From an uncultured Lachnospiraceae bacterium (GTDB lineage: Bacteria > Bacillota > Clostridia > Lachnospirales > Lachnospiraceae), in assembly GCA_910588875.1 (NCBI GenBank), contig CAJURT010000009.1, positions 17,196 through 81,195 on the forward strand: a stretch of 64,000 nucleotides of DNA, given 5' to 3'. Each line of letters begins with the position of its first letter. Position 1 is the first letter of the stretch. A model generated the notes under the pieces. That model was not told the origin of the DNA and made no database searches. It saw only the letters and a program-made list of their open reading frames with translations. Positions 17,332 through 25,728 of the stretch are shown in pieces. Both the position numbers and the translations under genes were made by a program.

Positions 17332-17798
17332 TCCTTTTCCTTCGCCTCCATCTCCTCCAGCAGCTTTACAAATACGGATTCCTCCATGCCGGCAGCCAGA
17401 TCCCTGTCCAGGCAATGCACACAGAACCTGCTGCCCTCCACCGACACGGTGATCGTCCCCGGCGTCAGGGTAATCGAATTCGCCAGCAGAGTCCTCGCCA
17501 TACCTCCCTTTAAGCTTGTCTCAAAATATACAAACGCAGGTTCCGGCTGCATTGCAGGCGAGAGGATAATCCTCAGCACACACACATTTGCCCTGACAAT
17601 CTCCTCCACCAGCACCCAGAAATAGCGAACCAAAAAAGGAGCCAGCCGGAACAAAAGCAATTCCCTTTTCAGGCTATAATCCATAAACCGGCACATAAAA
17701 AAAATCAGTGCGGCTGATATCCCGAGGCCAAAGAGGCAGATTTCTGCCGTCACCTTGCCATTCAATATCAGCCACACTGCAAATATCAGGAAAAACAT
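17319..17798 (-). CDS. mrpE: Na+/H+ antiporter subunit E
   Basis: This 159-residue protein has two N-terminal helices, then RLAPFLVRYFWVLVEEIVRANVCVLRIIL and the conserved LANSITLTPGTITVSV block of MrpE. It is the first gene of the antiporter operon. A GAGGG site lies 8 nt before the ATG at 17798; a GTG sits one codon earlier. A promoter lies just upstream. Confidence 0.92.
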   Translation of the reverse strand: MFFLIFAVWLILNGKVTAEICLFGLGISAALIFFMCRFMDYSLKRELLLFRLAPFLVRYFWVLVEEIVRANVCVLRIILSPAMQPEPAFVYFETSLKGGMARTLLANSITLTPGTITVSVEGSRFCVHCLDRDLAAGMEESVFVKLLEEMEAKEKEWGF

Positions 17799-17831
17799 CA
17801 CCGTTCCCTCACTTTCCCCCTATTCCCAGAC

Positions 17832-17860
17832 ATTATACCTCGGTTTCCGGGGAAATACAA
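17832..17860 (-). promoter_or_regulatory. Promoter of the Mrp antiporter operon
   Basis: On the minus strand: TTGTAT (17860-17855), 17 nt, TATAAT (17837-17832), about 34 bp before mrpE. The -10 is a perfect match and the -35 matches at four of six. Confidence 0.55.
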
Positions 17861-17979
17861 GTTTATGTAATGTTAAATCATGGGGAATAACAGCAGGGGA
17901 GGCTTTTTCCCCTGCCCGCCGCACGGCCCGCATGCCGCACCAGCAGCAAACTTCCATATGCGGGACTGCACACAAAATA

Positions 17980-18005
17980 GGGACTGTCAGTTTCCTGACA
18001 GTCCC
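17980..18005 (-). terminator. Hairpin terminator between the secreted protein gene and the Mrp operon
   Basis: GGGACTGTCAG (17980-17990) and CTGACAGTCCC (17995-18005) form an 11-bp stem with a 4-nt loop. On the minus strand it is followed by TATTTTG, a short T tract. The remaining 17861-18136 DNA shows no gene. Confidence 0.65.
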
Positions 18006-18136
18006 CTCCTTCAGCATGCTTTTATCCTGGCTAATTTTCATTTATTGCAGCAATATAATCATCAAGATCACAGATCTCTATCGCATTATTTGCTCCCGGC
18101 CGTATGATATCTCGTTTCATCAAAGACCTCAATCTA

Positions 18137-19000
18137 TCATTGATGCTCCGCAGTGTCAAGAAATGAACGAAAGTTCTCCATATTCTTCACAGAATCGTTA
18201 AACACGCTCTCTGTATGATCCATATTAGAATTTATCTCATTTAAAATATCCCGTGCCAGAGCGTCTTTCGATATTTCAACATCTTTAGACAAATAATTTC
18301 TTGTCAGTTTATTTTGCATCATTTCATAGGCATAGTCCTGAATCCATAGCTTTAATAGCTTATAGCCATCAGCTGTGTTTGCAATGTGAGCCAGAAACCA
18401 AGTGCCGCCGTGTTCATCACCTTGGTCGGTGTGGAGAGTGCTTTGCAGATAAAATAATATTTCATCTACATTAGCTGCCACCGGGGTAACCTCAATTATA
18501 TTTAGGGTACTGTCAACAGACTCAACTTTATTGGATTTTGCCTGTGCCTTCTGGTATGCAAATGCCTCCACCAATAATTTATTTTCTTTTCTTGCATCGC
18601 TGGAGAGATTATAATATGTATCCAGATCAGGCATATTTTTTGTCAGATATACCTTCAAGTAGGAATCCGTAAAATCCTCCAGAAGTTGGCAGGCGCCTTC
18701 AGAAATCGTAACGGTGCGCACATTGGGACTGTTAAGGAACGCTGCCACTTTTTTGCTATTCTCCTCAAAAAGCATGGAAGCATTCTCTGCTGATAAATTG
18801 TTTTCAAAAGCGTATTGAGTATCAGGATGGATTGCTGCTTTTGTGTCTGCACCGCCTTTTTTGATTACCACAGGAACCGGGACTTCAGCTTGTGCATCAC
18901 CCATCATGTATAATTTTTCTGATTCTTGTGATTCATCAATTGCTGAAAATGCTGATATACTTAGAGTCAGCGCAAACACCCCAACGAGTAAAACTCCCAT
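18137..19000 (-). CDS. Predicted secreted protein of unknown function
   Basis: This 287-residue protein has a signal peptide (MGVLLVGVFALTLSISAFSA) and a mature part that is hydrophilic and mostly helical. There are no family motifs I recognise. An AGGAGG site 7 nt upstream fixes the start. It has its own promoter (TTTACA, 18 nt, TATAAT) and a terminator, so it is monocistronic. It lies between the antiporter operon and the polysaccharide locus, with base composition like the latter. It might act in the cell envelope; I cannot say how. Confidence 0.7.
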   Translation of the reverse strand: MGVLLVGVFALTLSISAFSAIDESQESEKLYMMGDAQAEVPVPVVIKKGGADTKAAIHPDTQYAFENNLSAENASMLFEENSKKVAAFLNSPNVRTVTISEGACQLLEDFTDSYLKVYLTKNMPDLDTYYNLSSDARKENKLLVEAFAYQKAQAKSNKVESVDSTLNIIEVTPVAANVDEILFYLQSTLHTDQGDEHGGTWFLAHIANTADGYKLLKLWIQDYAYEMMQNKLTRNYLSKDVEISKDALARDILNEINSNMDHTESVFNDSVKNMENFRSFLDTAEHQ

Positions 19001-19071
19001 GATTTTTCCTCCTGCTGCTTTTTATATGGATTAGAGATTCCTGTCTCTGCGGGGAGAAAAGCTTTTTTTAT

Positions 19072-19101
19072 ATTATAATATGGTTTGATTGCGATTGTAA
19101 A
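19072..19101 (-). promoter_or_regulatory. Promoter for the predicted secreted protein
   Basis: On the minus strand: TTTACA (19101-19096), 18 nt, TATAAT (19077-19072). A 13-nt direct repeat (TTATGATAAAAGC) lies just upstream at about 19115-19140. Confidence 0.55.
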
Positions 19102-19140
19102 GTATTTCATAGACTTATGATAAAAGCCTTATGATAAAAG

Positions 19141-20211
19141 CTAATCCAAGCAGAATTCATAACTATAATTGGAATAAAATTCACGTTCCTTCTCGATATA
19201 CTCTTCATAGTTATCTTTTGTCAGCAAACCTATATCATCATGGATCATATGGAGAATCTCGGCGTTAATCCATTCACCATAATGAAGCATATCTTTATAG
19301 TTATCCAGGTTTGTTGTAATGTCCCAGTGGTTATTGAAAGAATATAGCTTAATATTCTTGCATTCCAGCATTTGCTCAATAGCAGCCTTTTCCCCGTCAA
19401 TCTGGCGGTTTAAAGTTCCGTTCTCATATAACGTACCCCAATATGCAATACTATAAGGGGAAAAGAAATAGCAGAAGGTGGCCTCGGGGTGCATTCTGGC
19501 CAGGCTTACCACATTCTGTTCTATTGTGGCCTTTACCATTTCGCGGTCTGTCTCTGTGAAAGCCGCATCCTCCTCTGCTTTACTATATTTCCTTTTATCG
19601 CCAAGGACACTCTCTGCCCCGAAAATCTGCCCTTCACTCCAATTGACATACTTGTCAAATGACGTAATCCCCCCAGCTTCCCCATGGAGATACGCTTTCG
19701 TTAGCATCGGGATACAGATATTGCACAGAATATCCTTATTCAAGATATATTTCACATCATTAAATGGGTTCTTGTCATACAAATATACCGGATATTCACC
19801 AAGGTCAAACCGCATGTTATCCTTATCCATAATAATTCTGTCATAGTCAAGGCACCGCAAAACATATTTCACCTGATGGCCTGATTCAAAAGCTTTCTTT
19901 ATATTATCATTAATCTCTTTATAGCTGCCCCCCGCAAAACATACTTTGATAGAATTCACATTAAAAATCCCATCAAATTCCGATGTCTTAAAATTCTGGG
20001 CCATGGATGTCCCTGTTATAATAGAATCATAATCAAATCGTTTCAAAATACCATCATTTTGAGAACGTTCATTACTCAATGTATAGTACATACGGTCAAC
20101 AGGTTTATGGTAATGGAAATAGGGATCCACAAACAGGATAACAGCGGCAATCCCAACAAGAAGCAGTACTGTTTCTATCCCAAAACATACCAGCCATTTT
20201 TTTGCACTCAT
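19141..20211 (-). CDS. SGNH-type O-acyltransferase partner (AlgX/DltD-like)
   Basis: This 356-residue protein has one N-terminal membrane helix (VLLLVGIAAVILFVDPYF) and an extracytoplasmic domain. TGTSMAQNF has the GTSxxxN pattern of SGNH-like hydrolases and transferases. DMLHYGEW near residue 309 supplies the DxxH pair expected for the catalytic triad. It starts 13 bp after the MBOAT gene, the usual pairing in which MBOAT passes an acyl group across the membrane and the SGNH partner transfers it to the polysaccharide. Inferred role: O-acetylation of the capsule-like glycan. The assignment rests on motif and context. Confidence 0.7.
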   Translation of the reverse strand: MSAKKWLVCFGIETVLLLVGIAAVILFVDPYFHYHKPVDRMYYTLSNERSQNDGILKRFDYDSIITGTSMAQNFKTSEFDGIFNVNSIKVCFAGGSYKEINDNIKKAFESGHQVKYVLRCLDYDRIIMDKDNMRFDLGEYPVYLYDKNPFNDVKYILNKDILCNICIPMLTKAYLHGEAGGITSFDKYVNWSEGQIFGAESVLGDKRKYSKAEEDAAFTETDREMVKATIEQNVVSLARMHPEATFCYFFSPYSIAYWGTLYENGTLNRQIDGEKAAIEQMLECKNIKLYSFNNHWDITTNLDNYKDMLHYGEWINAEILHMIHDDIGLLTKDNYEEYIEKEREFYSNYSYEFCLD

Positions 20212-20224
20212 CTTATAAATTTCC

Positions 20225-21682
20225 TTAAAAATTAAAATAGAGAAAAACAGAAATGCTGCTTAATGAAACCAGGCACCATACCAATAGGACTGGCACTGCC
20301 GCCAAGGTAATGCCCCCAGGTTTCAGCTGCCGCTGCTGATTATTCTCACAATTTAACGTTACCCAAAAACATACCGCAAACAACAACCACATGCTGAACC
20401 CCCGTATATGCGAATTCAGCCAGCCAAGGCTTGTATTCTGATAAAGAAAATTAAGTTCCGGCAAGGATACCTGGTTTATCAGCTGGGAACTTATCCTCAT
20501 ATCTGCAAGGGACACAATCTTTGCACACAAAGTTTTCCATTGATGTAAACTCTCCGCCCGGAACAAAAGCCATGTAACATTCAAAAACGAAAATGTCATC
20601 CCCCATTGGATAACCGGCTCCCACCGTTCATACAGCCCTTTAAAACGGCGGTTTATACATTGTGCCAGCCCATGGAGGAGCCCCCATAAAATAAAGGTAT
20701 AATTAGCCCCATGCCAGATCCCGCTGACTAAAAATACTGCCATTGTATTCAAATAAGTCCTGGCAGCGCCTTTTCTGCTGCCGCCAAGAGGAAAATAGAT
20801 ATAAGTGCGGAGGAACCTGGTCAGGGTCATATGCCATCTCTTCCAGAAATCAATAACGGAATATGCCTTATAAGGGGAATTGAAATTCATTGGCAGCCGG
20901 AAATTAAACATCCATGCAATGCCTGTAGCCATATCACTGTACCCGCTGAAGTCAAAATAAATCTGGAAGGTATATGCCAGCATTACCAAGATAAAATCCA
21001 TGGAAGTTGCTGTCTCTATGTTATCAAAGCCCCAGGCCACCATCCTGCCCAATACATCAGCAATCATTACCTTCTTGAACAGGCCTAAGGTAAACATGAT
21101 AATCCCATGGGCAAGATTGTCTGCGTTTATCTTCTTCTTTGACTTATCCCTGAAAAATGGGATCAATTCATCATGGAGCACAATCGGGCCGGCCACCAGC
21201 TGAGGAAAAAAAGAGATGAACAAAGCATATTCAATAAAATTATACCCCCCCCCACCGGTTTTTCCGCTATAGGAGTCAAGGATATAGGACAGCTGCTGGA
21301 AAGTAAAAAAACTGATCCCCAGAGGAAGCAAAATATGCTTTAAATTGAAATCCCTTTCAAAAACCCGGTTCACATTCTGGATAAAGAAATCATAATATTT
21401 GAAGTAAAAAATCATCCCCAGGTTAAAAACAATGCCCGCAGTCAATGCCGCTTTCTTTAGGAAAGAAGTGTTCCGTTCTATGGTTTTTGAAAGTGCAAAG
21501 TTCACAACAATGCTGCAAATGATTAACAGCAAATAGCTTTTATTGAAATAGCCATAAAACCACAGGGACATGCCTAATAAATACAGCATTCCCAAAAAGT
21601 AATTGATTTTATTCAGCCAAAAATAGCCGGCAACGCATACCGGAAGGAATAATAGTATAAAAAAATAGGAATTAAATTGCAT
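20225..21682 (-). CDS. MBOAT family O-acyltransferase (AlgI-like)
   Basis: This 485-residue protein has about ten helices. The N-terminus (FNSYFFILLFLPVCVAGYF) and the FDFSGYSDMATGIA block are typical of AlgI. LVSGIWHGANYTFILWGLLHG contains the two histidines of the MBOAT active site. It should move acetyl groups across the membrane for the downstream SGNH protein to attach to the polysaccharide. It lies at the distal end of the second polysaccharide locus, separated by 675 bp from the Asn-synthase-like gene. Confidence 0.92.
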   Translation of the reverse strand: MQFNSYFFILLFLPVCVAGYFWLNKINYFLGMLYLLGMSLWFYGYFNKSYLLLIICSIVVNFALSKTIERNTSFLKKAALTAGIVFNLGMIFYFKYYDFFIQNVNRVFERDFNLKHILLPLGISFFTFQQLSYILDSYSGKTGGGGYNFIEYALFISFFPQLVAGPIVLHDELIPFFRDKSKKKINADNLAHGIIMFTLGLFKKVMIADVLGRMVAWGFDNIETATSMDFILVMLAYTFQIYFDFSGYSDMATGIAWMFNFRLPMNFNSPYKAYSVIDFWKRWHMTLTRFLRTYIYFPLGGSRKGAARTYLNTMAVFLVSGIWHGANYTFILWGLLHGLAQCINRRFKGLYERWEPVIQWGMTFSFLNVTWLLFRAESLHQWKTLCAKIVSLADMRISSQLINQVSLPELNFLYQNTSLGWLNSHIRGFSMWLLFAVCFWVTLNCENNQQRQLKPGGITLAAVPVLLVWCLVSLSSISVFLYFNF

Positions 21683-21765
21683 TTATATTCTCCTGTTATT
21701 ACTATATAATATCTCTATTTCATTGACTTTATTTTAGGATAGGATGGCCATTCCTGCGCCTGCGT

Positions 21766-21810
21766 CTAGGTTGCAAAAACCTCTTGAAACCCATCAGCAT
21801 ATGTAACCAT
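21766..21810 (-). pseudogene. Remnant of a small holin-like toxin-type ORF
   Basis: A 14-codon frame, MVTYADGFQEVFAT, follows a strong AAGGAGGG site and the upstream motif GGCGGCTAACCCTCCGGAGG. This resembles the leader and first codons of the small holin-like toxin genes common in Firmicutes, but the hydrophobic body is missing. It may be a truncated copy. The call is tentative. Confidence 0.3.
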
Positions 21811-21878
21811 TGGCAATCCCTCCTTTCTGACCTCCGGAGGGTTAGCCGCCTTTTGCACTCTGACTTTCCGTATCTGGG

Positions 21879-22350
21879 TTGTAGCATATCTTACCAATTT
21901 CTACAATATATTAACTCTGGATTATCTGGAATCAGGTGATAAAAGGAGACTGAACAGTAACTGTCTCTTCTACCATTCATTGTAGAAGAGGGGTTATTTT
22001 ATGGTTGAAATGATTCTGGAAAAAGTAATCAATGAGATAATACCCAACTGGATAATGGACAATTAGATTATTTTAAAAATGTTTTGTATGTCAATTTTCA
22101 CAACAAAGAGTTATGCAATAAAAGCACAAAACTGGTTCCTAGAGACCAGAGCAGGAATAAAACCAGGATCCGGATGCTTTTTGCATCGAAGAAGACGGCG
22201 AACCGTCAGGATAACATGCTTAAGCAGTATAGCCAGGAAATTTTGAATATGCTTGACTTTGACTATATTTTTATAACCGTGAATCATACCCTCCGTGGAC
22301 AAGAAGACACATGCCCTTGTTTACGGAGGGTATTCCATTTTGATATTTAT
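21879..22350 (+). ncRNA. Candidate plus-strand transcript (small ORF or structured RNA)
   Basis: A promoter, TTGTAG (21879-21884), 17 nt, TACAAT (21902-21907), points rightward against the surrounding operon. Downstream are a stem CTCTTCTAC/GTAGAAGAG (21965-21990), a GAGGGG site and a 21-codon frame at 22001-22066 (MVEMILEKVINEIIPNWIMD). The unit ends at a two-part hairpin at 22286-22333 followed by a T-rich stretch. No family is recognised. It could be a small-protein gene, a regulatory RNA or antisense to the polysaccharide operon. Confidence 0.3.
22286..22333. terminator. Strong hairpin between convergent units
   Basis: ATACCCTCCGT (22286-22296) pairs with ACGGAGGGTAT (22323-22333). An inner ACAAG/CTTGT stem extends it. 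The plus-strand side is T-rich (ATTTTGATATTTATTTTT). The minus side, 25 bp after the Asn-synthase-like stop, has no T run. Confidence 0.5.
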
Positions 22351-22357
22351 TTTTGTA

Positions 22358-23401
22358 CTAAATTGGCTCGTAAATATCAAGAAATCTTTCCAGACAATAA
22401 AGTTGCCATTTCTGATTCCCGGAGAGTTTTTTCATCTCTATATCATCACGGAATTCCGGGCGTTTTGGTCCTTCCCAATTTTGGAAATAAATGTCCACTG
22501 GTCTTGGCATCGGAATCTTATCTGGTACCTTAATTCCTGGATATTTTAAAGAAAAAAGATCCCTTACTAAATATTTAGGTTCCCCATGACGTACCCGGTA
22601 TAAATCTAATGGCTCCTTCATTTTAAGCTTTGCATAGGGATCTGTATAAGGCATCTCTGCCGCTGCAAAGGCATTTAAATAAGAACTCGAACTTTCAATG
22701 GAAAAAATTTCATCCATAAACTTCAAAAAATCAATATTTGAATTGTCCATCCTATAGCGTTCAAATACATAGGTTACATCACAAGATTCCTTTAAAACGG
22801 CTTCTGGTCTTGTGAATAAGTATCGATCCATAAACTCTTTAAAAGTCCAGTCTTTAGCCAATAATTGATCCATGCCTCCAAAAATCAGGTCTGAACTTTC
22901 GCCAATAACCAAGCGTTCAACATTATCCAATTTAGCTTGAATAGCTGCCTGATAAAGCTGTGGTTCTATTGAATGTACAGGTGCATTCTTTTTTTCCATA
23001 ACTGGTTTTAGATTATTTTTAACTGTATCCCAGTTAATATCAACATAATGCAACCTCAAACCGTAGTATTTCGCATAATACTCTGCCCTGGCTAATTCTT
23101 CTTTTTGGAATTCCCCATTTAAAAATCGAAAAGTATATGCATCACACCCTGACATATAGGAAGCTAAAATAGCAGAATCCATACCACCAGACAATAAAAT
23201 CGCAAGTCTCTGGTTCTTTATTGAATCAAATACTTTCCTAATTGCCATATCAATATCTTCTGCCACAACTACAAACGTTTTTTCATTATCTGGTACAGGA
23301 ATTATATTTTTATGAGCCATCCCTTCATAAAAATCCATATCATCCCTTTCAATATACCGGAACGCCATGTAGGAACTCATACAATAGTTTTTATCTACCA
23401 T
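22358..23401 (-). CDS. Asparagine-synthase-like ATP pyrophosphatase without glutaminase domain
   Basis: This protein of about 347 residues carries the PP-loop SGGMDSA (LAILLSGGMDSAILASYMSG). Further Asn-synthase-type blocks follow, including GESSDLIFGGMD. There is no N-terminal Cys-led glutaminase domain, so it is not a normal AsnB. The start at 23401 has AAGGAGG 9 nt upstream and overlaps the cytidylyltransferase gene by 11 nt. Asn-synthase-like amidotransferases in surface-glycan loci can amidate uronic acids or aminate sugars. With GalNAcA made in this locus, amide formation on that residue is a reasonable guess. Confidence 0.78.
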   Translation of the reverse strand: MVDKNYCMSSYMAFRYIERDDMDFYEGMAHKNIIPVPDNEKTFVVVAEDIDMAIRKVFDSIKNQRLAILLSGGMDSAILASYMSGCDAYTFRFLNGEFQKEELARAEYYAKYYGLRLHYVDINWDTVKNNLKPVMEKKNAPVHSIEPQLYQAAIQAKLDNVERLVIGESSDLIFGGMDQLLAKDWTFKEFMDRYLFTRPEAVLKESCDVTYVFERYRMDNSNIDFLKFMDEIFSIESSSSYLNAFAAAEMPYTDPYAKLKMKEPLDLYRVRHGEPKYLVRDLFSLKYPGIKVPDKIPMPRPVDIYFQNWEGPKRPEFRDDIEMKKLSGNQKWQLYCLERFLDIYEPI

Positions 23402-23831
23402 CTTGGTTTTCCTCCTTTTTCTCTCTGGCATCAATTAATGCTTTTGTTATCAATGTAGAAGAAATCCCTTTTGTATATGGAAAATATACAATCTTGATCC
23501 CTTCTTTGGCAAATTCTTTTTCGTAGGACTTCCATTTATCAGTCCCATACCAATCATCTCCCACAAAAAGGATAGTTGCTCCAAGCTTTTTGCACATAGA
23601 CAGCTTGTCCATATCCGACTGCGCTACCACCGCATCTACATATTTAATATTCCTCACAATCTCAATACGATCCTCAAAAGGGATTAGGGCATGTTTTCCT
23701 TTATAAGTGACCAAATCATCAACTGTCACTCCCACAACTAATTTATCACATAGCCCTTTGGCATTTTTCAGCAGGTTCAAATGCCCAATATGAAATAAAT
23801 CAAAGACCCCTGTTGTATATCCAATTATCAT
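23391..23831 (-). CDS. Glycerol-3-phosphate cytidylyltransferase-like nucleotidyltransferase
   Basis: This 146-residue protein starts MIIGYTTGVFDLFHIGHLNL. It contains the HxGH nucleotidyltransferase motif and later GISSTLITKAL, like the RTEGISTT motif of TagD. It would activate a polyol phosphate with CTP (CDP-glycerol or similar). Its position next to LicD suggests it supplies the CDP-linked group that LicD transfers. I chose the internal ATG at 23831 because the upstream nine codons are not family-like. Confidence 0.85.
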   Translation of the reverse strand: MIIGYTTGVFDLFHIGHLNLLKNAKGLCDKLVVGVTVDDLVTYKGKHALIPFEDRIEIVRNIKYVDAVVAQSDMDKLSMCKKLGATILFVGDDWYGTDKWKSYEKEFAKEGIKIVYFPYTKGISSTLITKALIDAREKKEENQDGR

Positions 23832-23881
23832 ATCTAGCCTCCTCTGAATTTCTGTCATAACCTTCTTTTCTTTTATACATT

Positions 23882-24601
23882 TTAGTATTGACGTGGTGTC
23901 ATATAATCCCCATATAACCCCGTAAGATATGTGTCATAATCTTTCGGTATTGGAAGCATTAAATGTCCAAAAGGAACCCTTATTACATTATAAATATGTT
24001 CCTTGCTTGTTATATCAGAATTCCCATAGCTGCTGTATATGACTCTTGTATAGACTGCCTTTTCATAATCATATTTTGTCATATTCTTTTTAAAAATCTT
24101 CTTTATCCTCCTATCTGATATAGGTAACAATAATCCTTTTAAAATCAGTATGGGAATAACATTTTTCTTTTTCGAATATTTTATATTTTTATATTTGCAA
24201 TGCAAAAGTTTATAAACTTTATATGAACTATAATTAAACTTTCTCCGCTCCCATTCATTTTCTGGTGCACCACTCAGTGGATATATATCGATATGAATTA
24301 ATTCATGTGGATATTTTTTAAATGCCAGACGGTCAAATCCCGGATGGTAGTTTTTTTCTTTATCCCATTGATATAATTTCATATTTGGCGGAATAGAATC
24401 CAATAATTTTTTACGTAATTTTTCTATTTCCACAATAGGGACAACAACATCCACATCTGTATCCCATGGAATAAACCCATGATGGCGAACTGCTCCCAAT
24501 GCTGAGCCAAAACCTAATATATAATGTATTTCATCGCCACAAGCCTTATCAAAAACCTCAAGAAGTTTAAGGTTTTTTTCCTGAATCCGTTTAATGTCCA
24601 T
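23882..24601 (-). CDS. LicD family phosphotransferase
   Basis: This 239-residue protein contains the LicD nucleotidyltransferase-fold signature: GFGSALGAVRHHGFIPWDTD, then DVDVVVP with the two metal-binding aspartates. LicD proteins move phosphocholine, or related CDP-linked alcohol phosphates, onto surface glycans. The ATG at 24601 shares its A with the upstream TGA. It forms a cassette with the cytidylyltransferase. A choline-binding-repeat wall protein is encoded at 61815-63227, which fits a choline-type decoration. Confidence 0.88.
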   Translation of the reverse strand: MDIKRIQEKNLKLLEVFDKACGDEIHYILGFGSALGAVRHHGFIPWDTDVDVVVPIVEIEKLRKKLLDSIPPNMKLYQWDKEKNYHPGFDRLAFKKYPHELIHIDIYPLSGAPENEWERRKFNYSSYKVYKLLHCKYKNIKYSKKKNVIPILILKGLLLPISDRRIKKIFKKNMTKYDYEKAVYTRVIYSSYGNSDITSKEHIYNVIRVPFGHLMLPIPKDYDTYLTGLYGDYMTPRQY

Positions 24602-25728
24602 CAAATATCCTCCAACAAACTTTTATATACCTTGCTAAGCCTTCCCACTACAGCACTCCAGCTGTATTGCTGTGCATATCTTTCTGCCCTTTTACTACAA
24701 ATTTCCCATTCTGTAAAATCTACTATTTTCTCCATGGCCTTACAAACCTCTTTACTGTTTTTTGGTGGAAAAATTATCCCAGAATCGCAAACTACGTTCT
24801 TTATATTCCCAACATCTGAGGAAATCACTGGCGTTCCTGTTGCCATTGCTTCTATAATAACTTTTGGAAATCCCTCTGTAACGGAGGTAAGGACAAATGC
24901 CTGCGACAGATTTAATTCACCTGCGATCTCTTCCCTTCCACACGTACCTAAAAATCGGACTGCATCCAAAAGATTCTTTTCTTTGCATAACTCTTTTAAA
25001 TTCTCTTTTTCTTCTCCATCTCCGATAATCACCAGCTTGTAGTCCCTATGATTTTTTTGAAATTGTGCAAATCCCTCAATCAGATACCTTTGTCCTTTTT
25101 GCCAGCGGAGATTAGCTACATGGATGAACTGTTTTCTTCTTTCTAAACTATAATTTTTAAAAACATTTAAGTCTACACCATTGCCAATATAGGTAATCGG
25201 CGTCTTCATTTTTACATCTGGTAATTTCAACTCCTCTTTCCCTCCAACTGTCACTACTGCATCTGGTATAGATAACAATTTTGCCAAAAATTTCACTTTT
25301 TCCATACGCAATGTATCTGAACCATGCAAACTCATCACTATTTTAGAATGGAATTTTCTTCTTGCATAAATTCCGCACAAAACAGGGATTGGTGAAAAAA
25401 CATGGACAATATCTGGCTTAAAACCGTCTATATATCTTTTTGACTTTCTCAGAAAAATATATTGCCCCCAAATTTTCTTGATAAAGCAAACTGCTCTTTT
25501 TCTTACCCTGTCATTATATTTTCCCAGCTGAATGTTTTCTGCTTCAATTTCAATAACCCTAACGCCCTCCCTGTTATCTGGCATCACCCCATCCCTTTTG
25601 ATAGTCAAAATCATTTCTTCATAATCTGAATACATGGAATAATAATAGGCATGTAACCCTATTCCCGGTGCATTATCCCTTGGATATGTCATCGCAATCC
25701 GGAGCATCTTCAATTTTCCATTCCTCAT
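24601..25728 (-). CDS. GT4 family glycosyltransferase
   Basis: This 375-residue GT-B enzyme has an N-terminal domain with PDIVHVFSPIPVLCG and MSLHGSDTLR. The C-terminal nucleotide-sugar domain has IHVANLRWQKGQRYLIEGF, and the E-x7-E region reads TSVTEGFPKVIIEAMATGTP. It should add a sugar to the lipid-linked repeat unit in the cytoplasm. The ATG overlaps the flippase stop as ATGA. Confidence 0.9.
   Translation of the reverse strand: MRNGKLKMLRIAMTYPRDNAPGIGLHAYYYSMYSDYEEMILTIKRDGVMPDNREGVRVIEIEAENIQLGKYNDRVRKRAVCFIKKIWGQYIFLRKSKRYIDGFKPDIVHVFSPIPVLCGIYARRKFHSKIVMSLHGSDTLRMEKVKFLAKLLSIPDAVVTVGGKEELKLPDVKMKTPITYIGNGVDLNVFKNYSLERRKQFIHVANLRWQKGQRYLIEGFAQFQKNHRDYKLVIIGDGEEKENLKELCKEKNLLDAVRFLGTCGREEIAGELNLSQAFVLTSVTEGFPKVIIEAMATGTPVISSDVGNIKNVVCDSGIIFPPKNSKEVCKAMEKIVDFTEWEICSKRAERYAQQYSWSAVVGRLSKVYKSLLEDI

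Noticed and set aside
22084..22533. 149-codon plus-strand frame
   Set aside because: Its second half is antisense to the Asn-synthase-like gene, it has no ribosome site and it runs through a strong hairpin.
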